Assembly (NCBI RefSeq): GCF_032362555.1
Contig: NC_083527.1
Location: forward strand, 4,960,001 to 5,024,000
Direction: 5' to 3'
From: Amyelois transitella
Lineage: Eukaryota > Arthropoda > Insecta > Lepidoptera > Pyralidae
Length of the DNA stretch: 64,000 nucleotides
The stretch's first letter is position 1; each line of letters starts with the position of its first letter. The translations under genes were made by a program, and so were the position numbers. Below, in pieces: positions 63,841 to 64,000 of the stretch. The notes below the pieces were generated by a model. That model did no database searches, was not told where the DNA came from, and worked only from the letters and a program-made list of their open reading frames with translations.

Positions 63841-64000
63841 GTCTTTGTCCACGCACGATTCTGAAGTGGTTAAATCAGATTTTGAGAACTTTATTTTCTT
63901 TTTAACTGACTTTCTAAAAAGGGGGTTCTCAATTCGACTATATATTTTTTTTCTTCTTTGTGGCCATAGGTTGTGGCAAAGCAAACTTCTTAATGACCTT

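Noticed and set aside
63757-63984. 75-residue minus-strand frame at the window edge, and a second minus frame ending KKKKNI just before a stop
   Set aside because: The former contains a SINE E fragment, and the latter is too short to judge without sequence beyond the edge.

Overview
The window looks like nuclear DNA of a moth or butterfly (Lepidoptera). The evidence is short-intron insect genes at high identity to known families, swarms of lepidopteran-style SINEs with CATA/TATG microsatellite tails, Helitron-like elements ending in CTAGT, and AT-rich intergenic DNA. It splits into two compartments.

Bases 1 to about 26,000 hold no recognisable host gene. This part is a transposon graveyard of DNA transposons and LINE pieces: pogo/Tigger fragments, a Mutator-like element with a YqaJ nuclease part, two decayed hAT elements, a piggyBac, and a nested stack. 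In the stack, a piggyBac reading frame was entered by an 11.5-kb pogo element (TA duplication, 13-bp terminal repeats). The pogo element was entered by a Tc1/mariner element, that by a hAT element (perfect 8-bp duplication), and the hAT by a LINE. The pogo transposase (880 aa, DD35D) and the hAT transposase (about 671 aa) still have whole reading frames.

From 26,281 onward four host genes were assembled exon by exon, with all splice phases closing: glutathione synthetase (Gss, +, 26,284-40,174), NDUFA10/ND-42 of respiratory complex I (-, 42,786-46,159), the ribosome-assembly factor PNO1 (+, 46,734-48,590), and the WD40 protein EIPR1/TSSC1 (-, 50,091-57,974). NDUFA10 and PNO1 are divergent and probably share a promoter. 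Introns and spacers are packed with SINEs and LINE 3-prime ends. The right end (58-64 kb) has no confirmed gene, only a possible signal-peptide first exon at 62,748.

The most notable observation is that Gss carries two alternative versions of exon 4 (29,107-29,276 and 30,200-30,330). Both begin in phase 0 and end in phase 2, so they look mutually exclusive. Each encodes the substrate and Mg-binding segment, but one version is 13 residues longer, has three extra cysteines, and changes a predicted substrate-contact residue. Other points of interest are a hAT transposase start codon split by an intron, a pogo transposase with an extra C-terminal Tudor/PWWP-like domain, and a SINE family that shares its 3-prime tail with a resident LINE and shows self-primed foldback ends.
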